From positions 1 to 64,000 of the forward strand of contig JAVBRU010000002.1 of assembly GCA_031547595.1 (NCBI GenBank): 64,000 nucleotides of DNA. Direction: 5' to 3'. A model generated the notes under the pieces. It worked only from the letters and a program-made list of their open reading frames with translations. It searched no databases and had not been told where the DNA came from. Within the stretch, counting starts at the first letter, position 1. Every line of letters begins with the position of its first letter. The translations under genes were made by a program, and so were the position numbers. Below are positions 32,416 to 40,548 of the stretch, one piece after another. The stretch comes from JAVBRU01 sp031547595. GTDB taxonomy: Bacteria > Bacillota > Clostridia > Christensenellales > Aristaeellaceae.

Positions 32416-32444
32416 ATTATAGTACGCAAAATGTAATATGTCAA
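32416..32444 (-). promoter_or_regulatory. Consensus promoter for the small helical gene
   Basis: On the minus strand TTGACA (32444-32439), 17 bp, TATAAT (32421-32416). The divergent XRE gene has a plausible TTTACA/TATTCT promoter with a 17-bp spacer (about 32465-32493). Between and within them TGTA/TACA-rich motifs (GTACATTATAGTAC, GTGTACATTACATG) are candidate XRE operators. Confidence 0.7.
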
Positions 32445-32514
32445 TACCCTTTGCAAATGTTTTTGTTTACAAAGTGTACATTACATGATATTCTATTGAC
32501 ATTGGAGGGATTCT

Positions 32515-32874
32515 ATGAAACAGGAAAATGTCAGGGCTTTGCGGAAGGCTCTTGATCTTTCTCAAGAAGAATTCGGTAAGCGGATAGGTGTAACCAAATC
32601 TGCTATTTCTGGTGTAGAAACAAATACACGGCCAATGGGCAACCAAATGTTTAAGTCCATCTGCAATGCCTTTCCCGTCAACCCCGCGTGGCTGGAGACA
32701 GGGCAGGGCAAGATGCTTCTGGATGCCGATGAGAACCTGAGCGATATGGTGGATAAAATGCTGGCCGAGGATGGCCTTGCCAAGCGTCTTATTTCCGTGA
32801 TGGCCAAAATGAACCCAGAACAATGGCGCGTGGCATCGGAAATACTGGTGCTATTTTCGCAAACTAAAAAATGA
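32515..32874 (+). CDS. XRE-family regulator
   Basis: A 119-residue XRE protein: HTH VRALRKALDLSQEEFGKRIGVTKSAISGVETNTR, then the linker NPAWLETGQGKML and a helical C-terminal part. It shares the W-L-x-x-G-x-G linker and overall layout with the XRE protein at 62590, so the two are probable paralogues. GGAGGG precedes ATG 32515. Divergent from the small helical gene, it probably represses both promoters. Confidence 0.85.
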   Translation: MKQENVRALRKALDLSQEEFGKRIGVTKSAISGVETNTRPMGNQMFKSICNAFPVNPAWLETGQGKMLLDADENLSDMVDKMLAEDGLAKRLISVMAKMNPEQWRVASEILVLFSQTKK

Positions 32875-32938
32875 TATATCAAAAAACTGGGCTGTGGCAA
32901 AACATAATTTCGCTACAGCCCAGTTCTTTATCCGTCAC

Positions 32939-34018
32939 TTACTTTGCGCTAAACACCGGCCTTGCATACCCTTCTAGGCTGGGCTGCAGATTCAGTATAG
33001 ACGGCCAGCCATCCTCATCCCATACCAGTGGATCAATGCACATTGGGCGGCGGGTGTAATCTTTTGCAATGTACGGGTGATCAGAGTCCACGGCGTGGTA
33101 GATCATCCAATCCACACCATTGTCGTCCTGCAGGATGGAGCAGTTGCCGGGGCCGCCAAAGAAGCGTTCGCCGCTGCCGGGGGCGATTACCAGCGTGTCA
33201 ATATCCTTGTTCTTCTCGGTCAGTACTTCGCCGGATTTATTCACATAGGGGCCAAGCAGATTTTCCGAGCGCGCCACGCACACATGATACGTGCTGTTTT
33301 CGCCCTCCCACACAGAGCCCAGCGAACCAAACAGGTAGTAATAACCATTCCGCCGGATGATGTACACGCCCTCAAACCCGGGGCAAAGCTGCTTGCGGTT
33401 GCCGATGGTGCTAAGGCCGTCTGCCGCAAGCTCAATATAATAGCTGCCCTGCTCGTAGTTGCCACAGATCAGATACAGTTTTCCGTCCTCATCATACACG
33501 GGGAAGGGGTCAATCGCATACAGCCCGATGGAGTAACGGTCCAGTATTTTTCCCTTGTCAACGAACGGGCCTTCGGGCGAATCTGCCACAGCCGCGCCGA
33601 TTGCGGGGTTGCTCTCATAATCATCAATCAGCGTGTAATAAAACACATAGGTGCCGCCAATGTTGATGATGTCGGTCGCCCAGATCGCTTGGCCATAGTT
33701 CCAGCTGGGGATTTGGTCGAACACATCGCCCACGTAGGTCCAGTTGACAAGGTCGGTGGTTTTGAGGATCGCGCACAAATGCGTCTGGCCATCCGCCCAT
33801 TGGTCCTGCGTGGCATAGGCATAAATGGTGCCGTCCTCCGCGCGGATGATGCAGGGATCGGCAAAGTTTTCGTCAAACACAGGGTTGCGGTATTGTACAT
33901 CTTCCAGCATGGCGGGATTTGTGTATGTTGTTTCCGCTGCCAATGTGCCGCCCAAACACCCCGAAAGCACCATCAATACACCCAGGCAGAAACTGAAGAC
34001 CCCTCTGCTGCGCTTCAT
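32939..34018 (-). CDS. GH43-family glycosidase, lipoprotein
   Basis: A 359-residue cell-surface lipoprotein: signal peptide with lipobox LSGC (C21) and a five-bladed GH43 propeller. The catalytic triad can be placed at NFADPCII (general base Asp), AIDPFPVYD (pKa-modulating Asp) and FEGVYI (general acid Glu). GH43 enzymes are mostly alpha-L-arabinofuranosidases, arabinanases or beta-xylosidases, so arabinose-containing plant glycan is the likely target, in line with the GH127 gene. GAGGGGG favours ATG 34018; longer frames overlap the promoter. Monocistronic, divergent from the MerR gene. Confidence 0.87.
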   Translation of the reverse strand: MKRSRGVFSFCLGVLMVLSGCLGGTLAAETTYTNPAMLEDVQYRNPVFDENFADPCIIRAEDGTIYAYATQDQWADGQTHLCAILKTTDLVNWTYVGDVFDQIPSWNYGQAIWATDIINIGGTYVFYYTLIDDYESNPAIGAAVADSPEGPFVDKGKILDRYSIGLYAIDPFPVYDEDGKLYLICGNYEQGSYYIELAADGLSTIGNRKQLCPGFEGVYIIRRNGYYYLFGSLGSVWEGENSTYHVCVARSENLLGPYVNKSGEVLTEKNKDIDTLVIAPGSGERFFGGPGNCSILQDDNGVDWMIYHAVDSDHPYIAKDYTRRPMCIDPLVWDEDGWPSILNLQPSLEGYARPVFSAK

Positions 34019-34064
34019 GGACATATCCCCCTCGATATAATAGGTTAAACGTTTATCCTTTATT

Positions 34065-34093
34065 ATGATATCATGAATATGGCGGATTGTCAA
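34065..34093 (-). promoter_or_regulatory. Predicted GH43 gene promoter
   Basis: On the minus strand TTGACA (34093-34088), 17 bp, TATCAT (34070-34065), about 50 bp before the GH43 ATG. Confidence 0.65.
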
Positions 34094-34140
34094 CCGGATT
34101 CTACTGCTTGGCATGGAGCAACTTTATTTTCGAGAAGCGC

Positions 34141-34171
34141 TTGACTCCGGGGTAACCCCAGGGTGTATGCT
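34141..34171 (+). promoter_or_regulatory. MerR-type promoter with 19-bp spacer and palindromic operator
   Basis: TTGACT (34141-34146) and TATGCT (34166-34171) are separated by 19 bp that contain the palindrome CCGGGGTAACCCCAGG (one mismatch at the ends). Over-long spacers with a dyad operator are the hallmark of promoters activated by MerR-family proteins through DNA distortion. The next gene is itself a MerR regulator, so autoregulation is likely. Confidence 0.82.
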
Positions 34172-34223
34172 GTGAATGGACGGCAGGGGTGCACACCTGC
34201 GAGCCTCTGAAGGAGAAGAAATC

Positions 34224-35069
34224 ATGCTGAGAATTGGCGAGTTTTCCAAGGTGAGCGGCTTATCGCCCGACGCCCTGTACCATTACGAACGGAAGGGCAT
34301 TCTTGTCCCTGCGTTGGTGGATCAGGGGACGGGGTACCGCTTCTATGACGTGTCCCAGCTGAAAACAGTGGGGCAGATCCTGGCCTTCAAGGACGCGGGG
34401 TTCACATTGGAAGAAATCATGGCCTTGTTTGCAAAGGAACTGCCCGTTCCAGAGCTGATCTGTCAACTGGAAGCCAAAGCGCTGGTCATGGAACAGGCGT
34501 TGAAGCAGGAGTCCGAGAGGCTCGAGCGGCTCCACACCCAGATATTTCTGATGAAGAATGGAGGCATCCCCTATATGAGTGAGATTTCGATTAAAAAAGT
34601 AGAGCCGATCCTGATTGCGTCGATCCGAAGGGCTGTAGCCAAAGAAGCGTTCGATGATAATTTGGAGGAAATGTGGCCGCAGGTGAACGACTATATTGCA
34701 AAAAAGGAGCTCCCGCGCGCCACGCCCTGCCTGATGCTGTATCATTCCGGTTGGTGGCATATGCAGCAGTTTGGCATTCCCTATGACGAAAAGCAACTGG
34801 ACCTGGAGGTGGCGGAGCCTGTGCTTCGCAGCGTGGAGGGGGATGCGGTTGTAAAAGTGTACCCCCTGCCTGCGGTTGAAAAGATGGCATGCCTGATCCA
34901 CCGCGGCGCTTTCTCCGCCATGGGCGAAACCTTCGAGGGCCTGTTTGCCTGGATGCGGCAAAATCAATATCATGCAAACGGCCCCATCCGCGAAATCTAT
35001 CACAAGGGCGATTGGGCGACGGATAACCCGGAAGAGTATGTGACGGAGATTCAAATCCCCATCAAATAG
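34224..35069 (+). CDS. MerR-family regulator with GyrI-like effector domain
   Basis: A 281-residue BmrR/TipA-like activator: N-terminal MerR HTH (LRIGEFSKVSGLSPDALYHY, ERKGILVPALVD, YRFYDVSQL), a coiled coil (about 75-110) and a C-terminal GyrI-like ligand domain (IKKVEPILIASIRR ... MACLIHRGAFSAMGETFEGL). Such proteins bind bulky hydrophobic or cationic compounds. GAAGGAG supports ATG 34224; the longer frame runs into the promoter. No efflux gene follows, so its regulon beyond itself is unknown. A hairpin terminator is at 35088. Confidence 0.9.
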   Translation: MLRIGEFSKVSGLSPDALYHYERKGILVPALVDQGTGYRFYDVSQLKTVGQILAFKDAGFTLEEIMALFAKELPVPELICQLEAKALVMEQALKQESERLERLHTQIFLMKNGGIPYMSEISIKKVEPILIASIRRAVAKEAFDDNLEEMWPQVNDYIAKKELPRATPCLMLYHSGWWHMQQFGIPYDEKQLDLEVAEPVLRSVEGDAVVKVYPLPAVEKMACLIHRGAFSAMGETFEGLFAWMRQNQYHANGPIREIYHKGDWATDNPEEYVTEIQIPIK

Positions 35070-35087
35070 GTTCGCTTTGGCAAGAAG

Positions 35088-35119
35088 GGGCAGCGCGGTA
35101 TGTGCTGCCCTCTTATTTT
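35088..35119 (+). terminator. Terminator after the MerR gene
   Basis: GGGCAGC (35088-35094) pairs with GCTGCCC (35104-35110), followed by TCTTATTTTA. Confidence 0.6.
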
Positions 35120-35231
35120 AGAAGCAGAAAGGTATCTCTTGCTATTTATAGGTAAATATGATATATTGAACAACATAAACAAAGACAATGATTGAATCAT
35201 GCGACAATATATTGCAAAGGAAGCGAGTACG

Positions 35232-35453
35232 ATGCGTATAGGTGCTAGAAATAGCAAATCACAGATTAGTTGCCCAAGATGCAGAAGCACGAATATACAG
35301 GTGTTGGGAAATAAAAGAAAAGGTTTCTCAATTGGCAAGTCAATTGTTGGAGGAATAATTGCTCCCGTTGGGTTATTGGTGGGGTTTGCGGGCAAGAGGG
35401 GAAAGTACGAAGTCTTCTGTGCGGATTGTGGAAAGAGATTCAAAGTGAAATAA
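35232..35453 (+). CDS. Small zinc-ribbon protein with hydrophobic centre
   Basis: A 73-residue protein with a split zinc ribbon, CPRC near the N-terminus and CADC near the C-terminus, separated by a glycine-rich hydrophobic stretch (GGIIAPVGLLVGFAG) that could be a membrane hairpin. ATG 35232 is preferred over ATG 35199 because of GGAAGCGAG upstream; neither site is strong. Function unknown. The secreted protein gene follows 18 bp later. Confidence 0.6.
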   Translation: MRIGARNSKSQISCPRCRSTNIQVLGNKRKGFSIGKSIVGGIIAPVGLLVGFAGKRGKYEVFCADCGKRFKVK

Positions 35454-35471
35454 ATTCGGGAGGAAATAGCA

Positions 35472-36218
35472 ATGAAAAGGTTATTACTGGTGACCTTGTC
35501 ATTCTGCTTGTGTATGACCCCCATAATCTGCAGAGCCGGAGAAAATGATGTTGTACTTGCTCCAATTATGGAGCAAGTGGTTGAGCTGACTCCGGAGCAG
35601 CGTGCCGAGTTCGTTGTCGGCTTGATATACTACATGGGTTATATGGGTGAGACGGATTTGATTCAAGCAGCATTTGGAAGCCTGTTTCCAAGTGTTGCTG
35701 CATCGGAAACCAAAGAAGCGGTGGCCGATCTTGCCGTTGGTAGTAACACAAGAAAAAACCCGGCGCTACTGAGGCAGGCGGTAGTTCTCGAAATGGATAC
35801 GTACAAGGAATACTCCTACACGGAAACAGTTCGGCTTGTGGATATTAAATATGGGAATGATGCAAAAAGTGTGTGTACCGTGAGTAAGGTTTCCGTTCAA
35901 GAAGGTAACGAGCTTGTGGCGTGTCTTTTCGAATTTGCTATGGGTTCTCAATCCGATGGTGGAGATCGCCAAATTTACATTTGGGATACTGATTTTGCAT
36001 GTGTTTATCCTGATGGCTCCGAAGGTGAGGGAAGGCCGCGTTTTGCAGATAAACATAACCTGTCGTTATATGATGGTGGTGTGGGTTCTGTTTGGATAGC
36101 GTTCGAACGTAAAGCTGGAATGCCTATCATGGTTACGTTCGAAGTTACGAACAGTTACAAGTTCGACAACAATGCCAGCAACTCCGCAAAGAGTAAGGCT
36201 TGGTTTCTGATCGACTAA
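35472..36218 (+). CDS. Secreted protein of unknown function
   Basis: A 248-residue protein with a signal peptide (MKRLLLVTLSFCLCMTPIIC, cleavage near CRA-GE; no ideal lipobox). The mature part has an N-terminal helical region (VVELTPEQRAEFVVGLIYYM) and a beta-rich C-terminal half. I do not recognise the family. Base composition of this pair of genes (35.2-36.2 kb) is clearly more AT-rich than the surrounding genes, a possible sign of transfer. GGGAGG precedes ATG 35472. The 36219-36419 gap has only a TATAAT-like box for the next gene. Confidence 0.6.
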   Translation: MKRLLLVTLSFCLCMTPIICRAGENDVVLAPIMEQVVELTPEQRAEFVVGLIYYMGYMGETDLIQAAFGSLFPSVAASETKEAVADLAVGSNTRKNPALLRQAVVLEMDTYKEYSYTETVRLVDIKYGNDAKSVCTVSKVSVQEGNELVACLFEFAMGSQSDGGDRQIYIWDTDFACVYPDGSEGEGRPRFADKHNLSLYDGGVGSVWIAFERKAGMPIMVTFEVTNSYKFDNNASNSAKSKAWFLID

Positions 36219-36419
36219 ACAGGGCAGGGGGGCATCGGTACAAATGGAAATGCAGCACGGGGAAATAACTGTAGTGAACGCAGTGTATGCTTAAGTAGTG
36301 AAAGACTAAGTAAAAGCCATGCTGACTTTGCGCGCCGCCTCTCTTCTTTTTTCTTTCATATTTTCTCTCGCTTTGTTTTATGATATAATCAAGCGGGACT
36401 TTTGTGGAGGGCAGATAAC

Positions 36420-37628
36420 ATGAAAGACGGCATGGACAGGCGCGTGGTGCGCTACATCCTGCTGCTTGCGGCAGCGGCGCTGGCGGTCACACATTTTGAC
36501 TGGTTTATCGGGTTCCTGGTCATGATCTGGCAGATCATCAACCCGCTGCTGATGGGCTGCATGATCGCCTTTGTGATGAACATCATCCTCAAAAAGCTGG
36601 AAGCGCCGTTTTTCCCAAACACGAAAAAAGAATGGCTGATCCGGTATCGCCGGGGCATTTGCGTGGCGCTGTCCTTCCTGCTGGTGCTTTTGACGGCACT
36701 GGTGATTATGATGATCATTGTGCCCGCGTTTTCGGACACGGTGGTCACTATAGGCAGTGCGTTCCCCGCGCTGTTTGAGCAGGCTAAGGCATTGGCAGAA
36801 AAGTATCAGGAGTATGTGCCCGCGGTTGCGGAATACCTTGAGACTGCGCAGCTTGATTGGCAGGAGATTCTCAAGGCCTTCACCACCTACGCCACGGCAG
36901 GGCTGGGCGGCTTCCTCAGCTCCACCTTCTCTGTGATCAGCTATGCTGTCAGCGGGGTATACAACTTTGTGATGGCGGCGATCTTTGCACTGTATCTGAT
37001 GTATCACAAAGACAAGCTGAAAAGCCAGGCGGCGCGCCTGATGCAGGCGTATCTGCCACCCAAGGCCGGGGAGCGGATGCTGCTGGTGGCTCGGCAGGCC
37101 AATACGTCCTTTGCTTCTTTCTTTGTGGGGCAGTTTGTGGGCGCGTTGGTGCTGGGCGGGCTGTGCATCCTGGGGATGATGATCTTTGGTTTCCCAAATG
37201 CTTTGATGATAGGCATCTTTATTGGTGCCACGGCGCTGATCCCCATCGTGGGCGCGTATGTGGGCACCATTGTGGGCTTTTTGATCATCCTGGCGGTATC
37301 GCCTTCGCAAGCATTTTGGTTCCTGATATTCATCTTGACACTGCAGCAGATTGAAGGCAACCTGGTGTATCCCCGCATCGTGGGGCACAGCATCGGCCTG
37401 CCCAGCATGTGGGTGCTGGCGGCGGTGGTGATTGGCGGCGGGCTGGGCGGCATCATGGGCATGCTGCTGGGCGTGCCGACGGCTGCCACGGCGTACGCTC
37501 TGCTTCGAAAGGACGTGCATACACGCCTGGATGAGCCGGAATCGACGCCCAACCCGCCGTCGTCTGCCCCGCAACCGGCACCGAAAGAAAAGCCCCCGCT
37601 GCCGCCTCAGCGGAAAGTGAAAAGCTAA
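36420..37628 (+). CDS. AI-2E family transporter (PerM-like)
   Basis: A 402-residue membrane protein with about eight predicted spans and the AI-2E/PerM family segments (FDWFIGFLVMIWQIINPLLM; GIFIGATALIPIVGAYVG; LQQIEGNLVYPRIVGHSIGL; GGLGGIMGMLLGVPTAAT). Members export small solutes or ions; AI-2 export is established for few. The tail is unusually proline-rich (PNPPSSAPQPAPKEKPPLPP). GGAGGG fixes ATG 36420. A bidirectional terminator separates it from the convergent HEAT gene. Confidence 0.9.
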   Translation: MKDGMDRRVVRYILLLAAAALAVTHFDWFIGFLVMIWQIINPLLMGCMIAFVMNIILKKLEAPFFPNTKKEWLIRYRRGICVALSFLLVLLTALVIMMIIVPAFSDTVVTIGSAFPALFEQAKALAEKYQEYVPAVAEYLETAQLDWQEILKAFTTYATAGLGGFLSSTFSVISYAVSGVYNFVMAAIFALYLMYHKDKLKSQAARLMQAYLPPKAGERMLLVARQANTSFASFFVGQFVGALVLGGLCILGMMIFGFPNALMIGIFIGATALIPIVGAYVGTIVGFLIILAVSPSQAFWFLIFILTLQQIEGNLVYPRIVGHSIGLPSMWVLAAVVIGGGLGGIMGMLLGVPTAATAYALLRKDVHTRLDEPESTPNPPSSAPQPAPKEKPPLPPQRKVKS

Positions 37629-37632
37629 AAAA

Positions 37633-37668
37633 CAACGCTGGAAGTTGCTTGCTTCCGGCGTTGCTTTT
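37633..37668. terminator. Bidirectional terminator
   Basis: CAACGCTGGAAG (37633-37644) pairs with CTTCCGGCGTTG (37652-37663) around a 7-nt loop, with an A-run before and a T-run after. It serves the convergent genes ending at 37628 and 37675. Confidence 0.75.
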
Positions 37669-37674
37669 ATTGCA

Positions 37675-38007
37675 TTATTCCTTGGAATGCAACTTGCTGA
37701 GCGCAGCCTTCATGGCGGCGGCCACCTTGCTATCTTTTTCGGACGCCATCAGGTGATCGAGGTGCGCGTGCGCCTTTGGGTCGCCCAGCGTGCCCAGGGC
37801 TGTGGCTGTGGCGGCGCGGATTTCCGCACTCGGCGAGCGCAGCAGGGCAATCAGCGTGTTATACGCGTCATCGCCCTTGCAGGTGCCAAGCGCCGTGATG
37901 GCCTTCACGGACAGCGCCATGTCTTTTTCGTTGATCATCTTGATCAGTGCGCCCGCGTTGTTTTTTGCGGCCAATTTTTCGATCTTTTCTTCCTTGTTGC
38001 CAAACAT
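37675..38007 (-). CDS. HEAT-repeat protein
   Basis: A 110-residue all-helical protein with about two and a half HEAT repeats: NAGALIKMINEKDMALSVKA, DDAYNTLIALLRSPSAEIRA, AHAHLDHLMASEKDSKVAAA. HEAT repeats act as protein-interaction scaffolds; the partner is unknown. AGGAGGCG on the minus strand precedes ATG 38007. Divergent from the response regulator at 38173. Confidence 0.82.
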   Translation of the reverse strand: MFGNKEEKIEKLAAKNNAGALIKMINEKDMALSVKAITALGTCKGDDAYNTLIALLRSPSAEIRAATATALGTLGDPKAHAHLDHLMASEKDSKVAAAMKAALSKLHSKE

Positions 38008-38172
38008 GGGGTTTCGCCTCCTTTGTTATAAGCCCAGCATATACCTCAATTGAGGTGAAATTGTGTCGGGAGCATGTCCGCGCTGTGGAAAATTTGAAAA
38101 TTACATTACCCTTGTAACATTTTGTCGTTTGTGTTATGCTGATGACATCTATTAGGAAAGGGGTGCACCGAC

Positions 38173-38910
38173 GTGCTGCACATTGCTATATGTGATGATC
38201 TGGCCGATCAGCTGGAGCAAATCCGCAGCCTCACAAACGAGTATCTTGAAAAAATGGCCATAGATGCCGATGTGCGGTGTTTTTCCCACCCAGATGCACT
38301 ATTGACCGCCGCCGAAAGTGCGCGTTTTCATATTTATATTCTGGACATCATCATGCCCATGCTCAGCGGTGTGGAGCTGGGCACGCAGCTGCGCCGCCTG
38401 GACAGGGAGGCGCAGATCATTTACGCCACCACCGCGCCGGAGTTTGCGTTGGATTCGTTCGCGGCCAATCCGCTTTGTTATCTTATCAAGCCTGTACAAA
38501 AGCAAAAACTCTTTGACGCGCTGACTCTCGCGCTCTCCAAGGTGGACCGCAGCGGCAGCGATACCATTGCCGTCAAAACCAGGGAGGGGCTGCGCGTGCT
38601 CAATTTTTCGTCCATCGTGTGCTGTGAGCTGATCAAAAACGCGGTGCGATACACTTTGTCATCTGGTGAAGTGCTGGAAACGCGCTCCATCCGCACCGCC
38701 TTTGCCGAGCATGTCAAGCCCCATCTGGCGTGTGGATATTTTTTGCAGCCGCACACATCGTTTATCCTCAACATGAACCGTGTGGAGCGCGTGACGACCA
38801 CAGAGTTCATGATGCGCGGCGGGGCGGTGGTGCCCATTGCCAAAAAGCAGCTGGCAGAGGCCAAGCAAGCATATCTTGACTATATTTTTAAGGCGGGGAA
38901 GGGCTTATGA
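38173..38910 (+). CDS. LytTR-family response regulator (AgrA-like)
   Basis: A 245-residue regulator: receiver domain with acidic pair D8-D9, phosphoacceptor D58 (YILDIIMPMLSG) and K108-region SYLIKP-like segment (CYLIKPVQKQKL), and a LytTR DNA-binding domain (about 135-240, EGLRVLNFSSIVCCELIKN ... FLQPHTSFILNMNRVERV). Start is GTG 38173 after GGAAAGGGG. A TTGTAA/TATGCT promoter with 17-bp spacer lies near 38113-38141. Overlaps the sensor kinase start by 4 bp. No AgrB/AgrD peptide genes are seen, so it is not shown to be quorum sensing. Confidence 0.9.
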   Translation: MLHIAICDDLADQLEQIRSLTNEYLEKMAIDADVRCFSHPDALLTAAESARFHIYILDIIMPMLSGVELGTQLRRLDREAQIIYATTAPEFALDSFAANPLCYLIKPVQKQKLFDALTLALSKVDRSGSDTIAVKTREGLRVLNFSSIVCCELIKNAVRYTLSSGEVLETRSIRTAFAEHVKPHLACGYFLQPHTSFILNMNRVERVTTTEFMMRGGAVVPIAKKQLAEAKQAYLDYIFKAGKGL

Positions 38911-40190
38911 TGGAGCTTTTTCCGGACTTTTTGCGCTCTGTGGTATCGGGCGCAATGTTTGCCCTCATGCTATTTACGCTGGGGCAGCCACGGTATGAAA
39001 AAAAGCTGATGAACGTGGCGATTGCTGCTATTTTGATCGCGGATGTAGCCACCAGCGTATTCTTCTACCAAAACCTGAACATCACTGACCTTGCCAAGTT
39101 TGATATTCTTTTCTACCTTGCGGTGGGTATCGTCGCCAAGCCGCTGTTTCGCGATACGGCTGCACAGTGGATGTTCAACTGCATTACGGCGATGAACGCT
39201 TTTGCCGTTGTGACGGTGCTCAGCTATTATGCCGCAGGCTTTTTGCCCTTCCCGAGTTACGCAAACTCGGCCGTCCGGCTGCTGTTGTTTTCGTTGCTGA
39301 TTGTGCTGTTTCGAAGGCTGCGCCCGCTATACCGCCAGGCGGTGGAACGCTGGCAGGCATTTGTGATCGTGGTATTTGCGCTGTCGCTGAACATTGGCTA
39401 TTACTTTGTGACGGGTGCCAACATCACGGAAACGTTTGATACGCACGTTGTGCCGCTTTCGTTTATGATTCTTCTGGCCTTTGGCGTGTATTTTTGCGTG
39501 TTTTACTCGCTGCATAAATCCGCAGCTGAGTATAGGTTGCGCGAGGAAAACCTGAACATGCAAAACAGGCAGGACATCATGCATTTGTCCATGACATCCA
39601 TGCAGCAGCATCTGCGCCTGATGAACGAAATCGCGCAGCAAAACAACATCATCACCCACGACCGCCGCCATTTCAACAACACCCTTTTAGAACTTTTGCG
39701 GCAAAACCGATATGCCGAGGTGGTAAACATTCTGGAGCAGCAGCCGAACCTCGCGCCGCCCATCCCGCGCCGCTATTGCGAAAACACCGCCGTCAATGCG
39801 GCTGTCACTTATTATGCGGGCATTGCGAAAGCATCCGGTGTCGGCCTGGACATCAGCCTTGATATTCCTGAAAAGATAAAAACAGACGCACTGGAGCTGG
39901 CGATTGTGATCTCCAATCTGTTGGAAAACGCCGTTCAAGCCTGTGGGAAGTTGTCTGGCACGACTGATAAAACCATATGCTTCACGGCTGCATACACAGG
40001 GCAGCTCCTGCTCGAAATAGAAAATCCATATGCCGGAAATATACGGACGGACGAGCAGGGGCATCCCGTTTCCGAAAGCCCCGGGCATGGCGTTGGCACA
40101 AGGAGCGTGCTGGCCTTTGCTGAAAAGCAGGGGGCGCAGCTGCTGTACAGCATCACAAGCGATATGTTCCGGGTCAGATTGATACTGTAA
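38907..40190 (+). CDS. GHKL sensor histidine kinase (AgrC-like)
   Basis: A 427-residue sensor with about six N-terminal membrane spans (1-205), a coiled-coil linker, the H-box-like ITHDRRHFNNTLLELL (phosphoacceptor region near 250) and a GHKL ATPase domain with N-box ELAIVISNLLENAVQAC and G-box SESPGHGVGTRSVLAFAEKQ. It pairs with the LytTR regulator through an ATGA overlap. The signal is unknown. An intrinsic terminator follows at 40212. Confidence 0.9.
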   Translation: MMELFPDFLRSVVSGAMFALMLFTLGQPRYEKKLMNVAIAAILIADVATSVFFYQNLNITDLAKFDILFYLAVGIVAKPLFRDTAAQWMFNCITAMNAFAVVTVLSYYAAGFLPFPSYANSAVRLLLFSLLIVLFRRLRPLYRQAVERWQAFVIVVFALSLNIGYYFVTGANITETFDTHVVPLSFMILLAFGVYFCVFYSLHKSAAEYRLREENLNMQNRQDIMHLSMTSMQQHLRLMNEIAQQNNIITHDRRHFNNTLLELLRQNRYAEVVNILEQQPNLAPPIPRRYCENTAVNAAVTYYAGIAKASGVGLDISLDIPEKIKTDALELAIVISNLLENAVQACGKLSGTTDKTICFTAAYTGQLLLEIENPYAGNIRTDEQGHPVSESPGHGVGTRSVLAFAEKQGAQLLYSITSDMFRVRLIL

Positions 40191-40211
40191 ATAGCGGTTT
40201 ATCTGCAAAAT

Positions 40212-40242
40212 GTGCCCTTTTTCGTGCAGGGGCACTTTTTTT
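40212..40242 (+). terminator. Terminator after the GHKL kinase gene
   Basis: GTGCCC (40212-40217) pairs with GGGCAC (40230-40235), followed by a run of seven T. Confidence 0.75.
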
Positions 40243-40297
40243 GTGGTTTTATGATAATCTGGGGATAATATACGATGCGACGGGAGAGCATGCAGCC

Positions 40298-40528
40298 ATG
40301 GCGAAGACAGCCCCTTATGGGACGGAAAGCCCTTTGAAATTGGCGCTGGACAGGCCTGCCGCCCACCAAAACATCTGGCCGGGGCAAAGCTGCCCGGCGT
40401 TTGTCGCGCGGCCAAGCGCCGCTATCCGCCAATGCTGGTATTGCCAGCATGCGGATTTTCACCTGGACCGTCCCCAAGCGCTGGAGGTTGGCATCTGTCA
40501 ATGGCCGAAGGCAAAAACAGACTACTAA
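40298..40528 (+). CDS. Possible small Cys-containing protein
   Basis: A candidate 76-residue protein starting MAKTAPYGTESPLKLALDRP and containing QCWYCQHADFHLDRPQALEV then GICQWPK. The CxxC...C pattern resembles small Clostridia metal-binding proteins I have seen, but I cannot name a family. Support: GGGAG 11 nt upstream, a TTGTGG/GATAAT promoter with 17-bp spacer (about 40242-40270), and position 20 bp before the next gene. Against: the region also carries frames on the other strand and evidence is indirect. Confidence 0.45.
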   Translation: MAKTAPYGTESPLKLALDRPAAHQNIWPGQSCPAFVARPSAAIRQCWYCQHADFHLDRPQALEVGICQWPKAKTDY

Positions 40529-40548
40529 TACGGCGAGGGGGACGGAAA

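Noticed and set aside
38173..40190. A complete agr quorum-sensing locus
   Set aside because: Only the regulator and kinase resemble AgrA/AgrC; no AgrB-like protease or short peptide precursor is found on either side.
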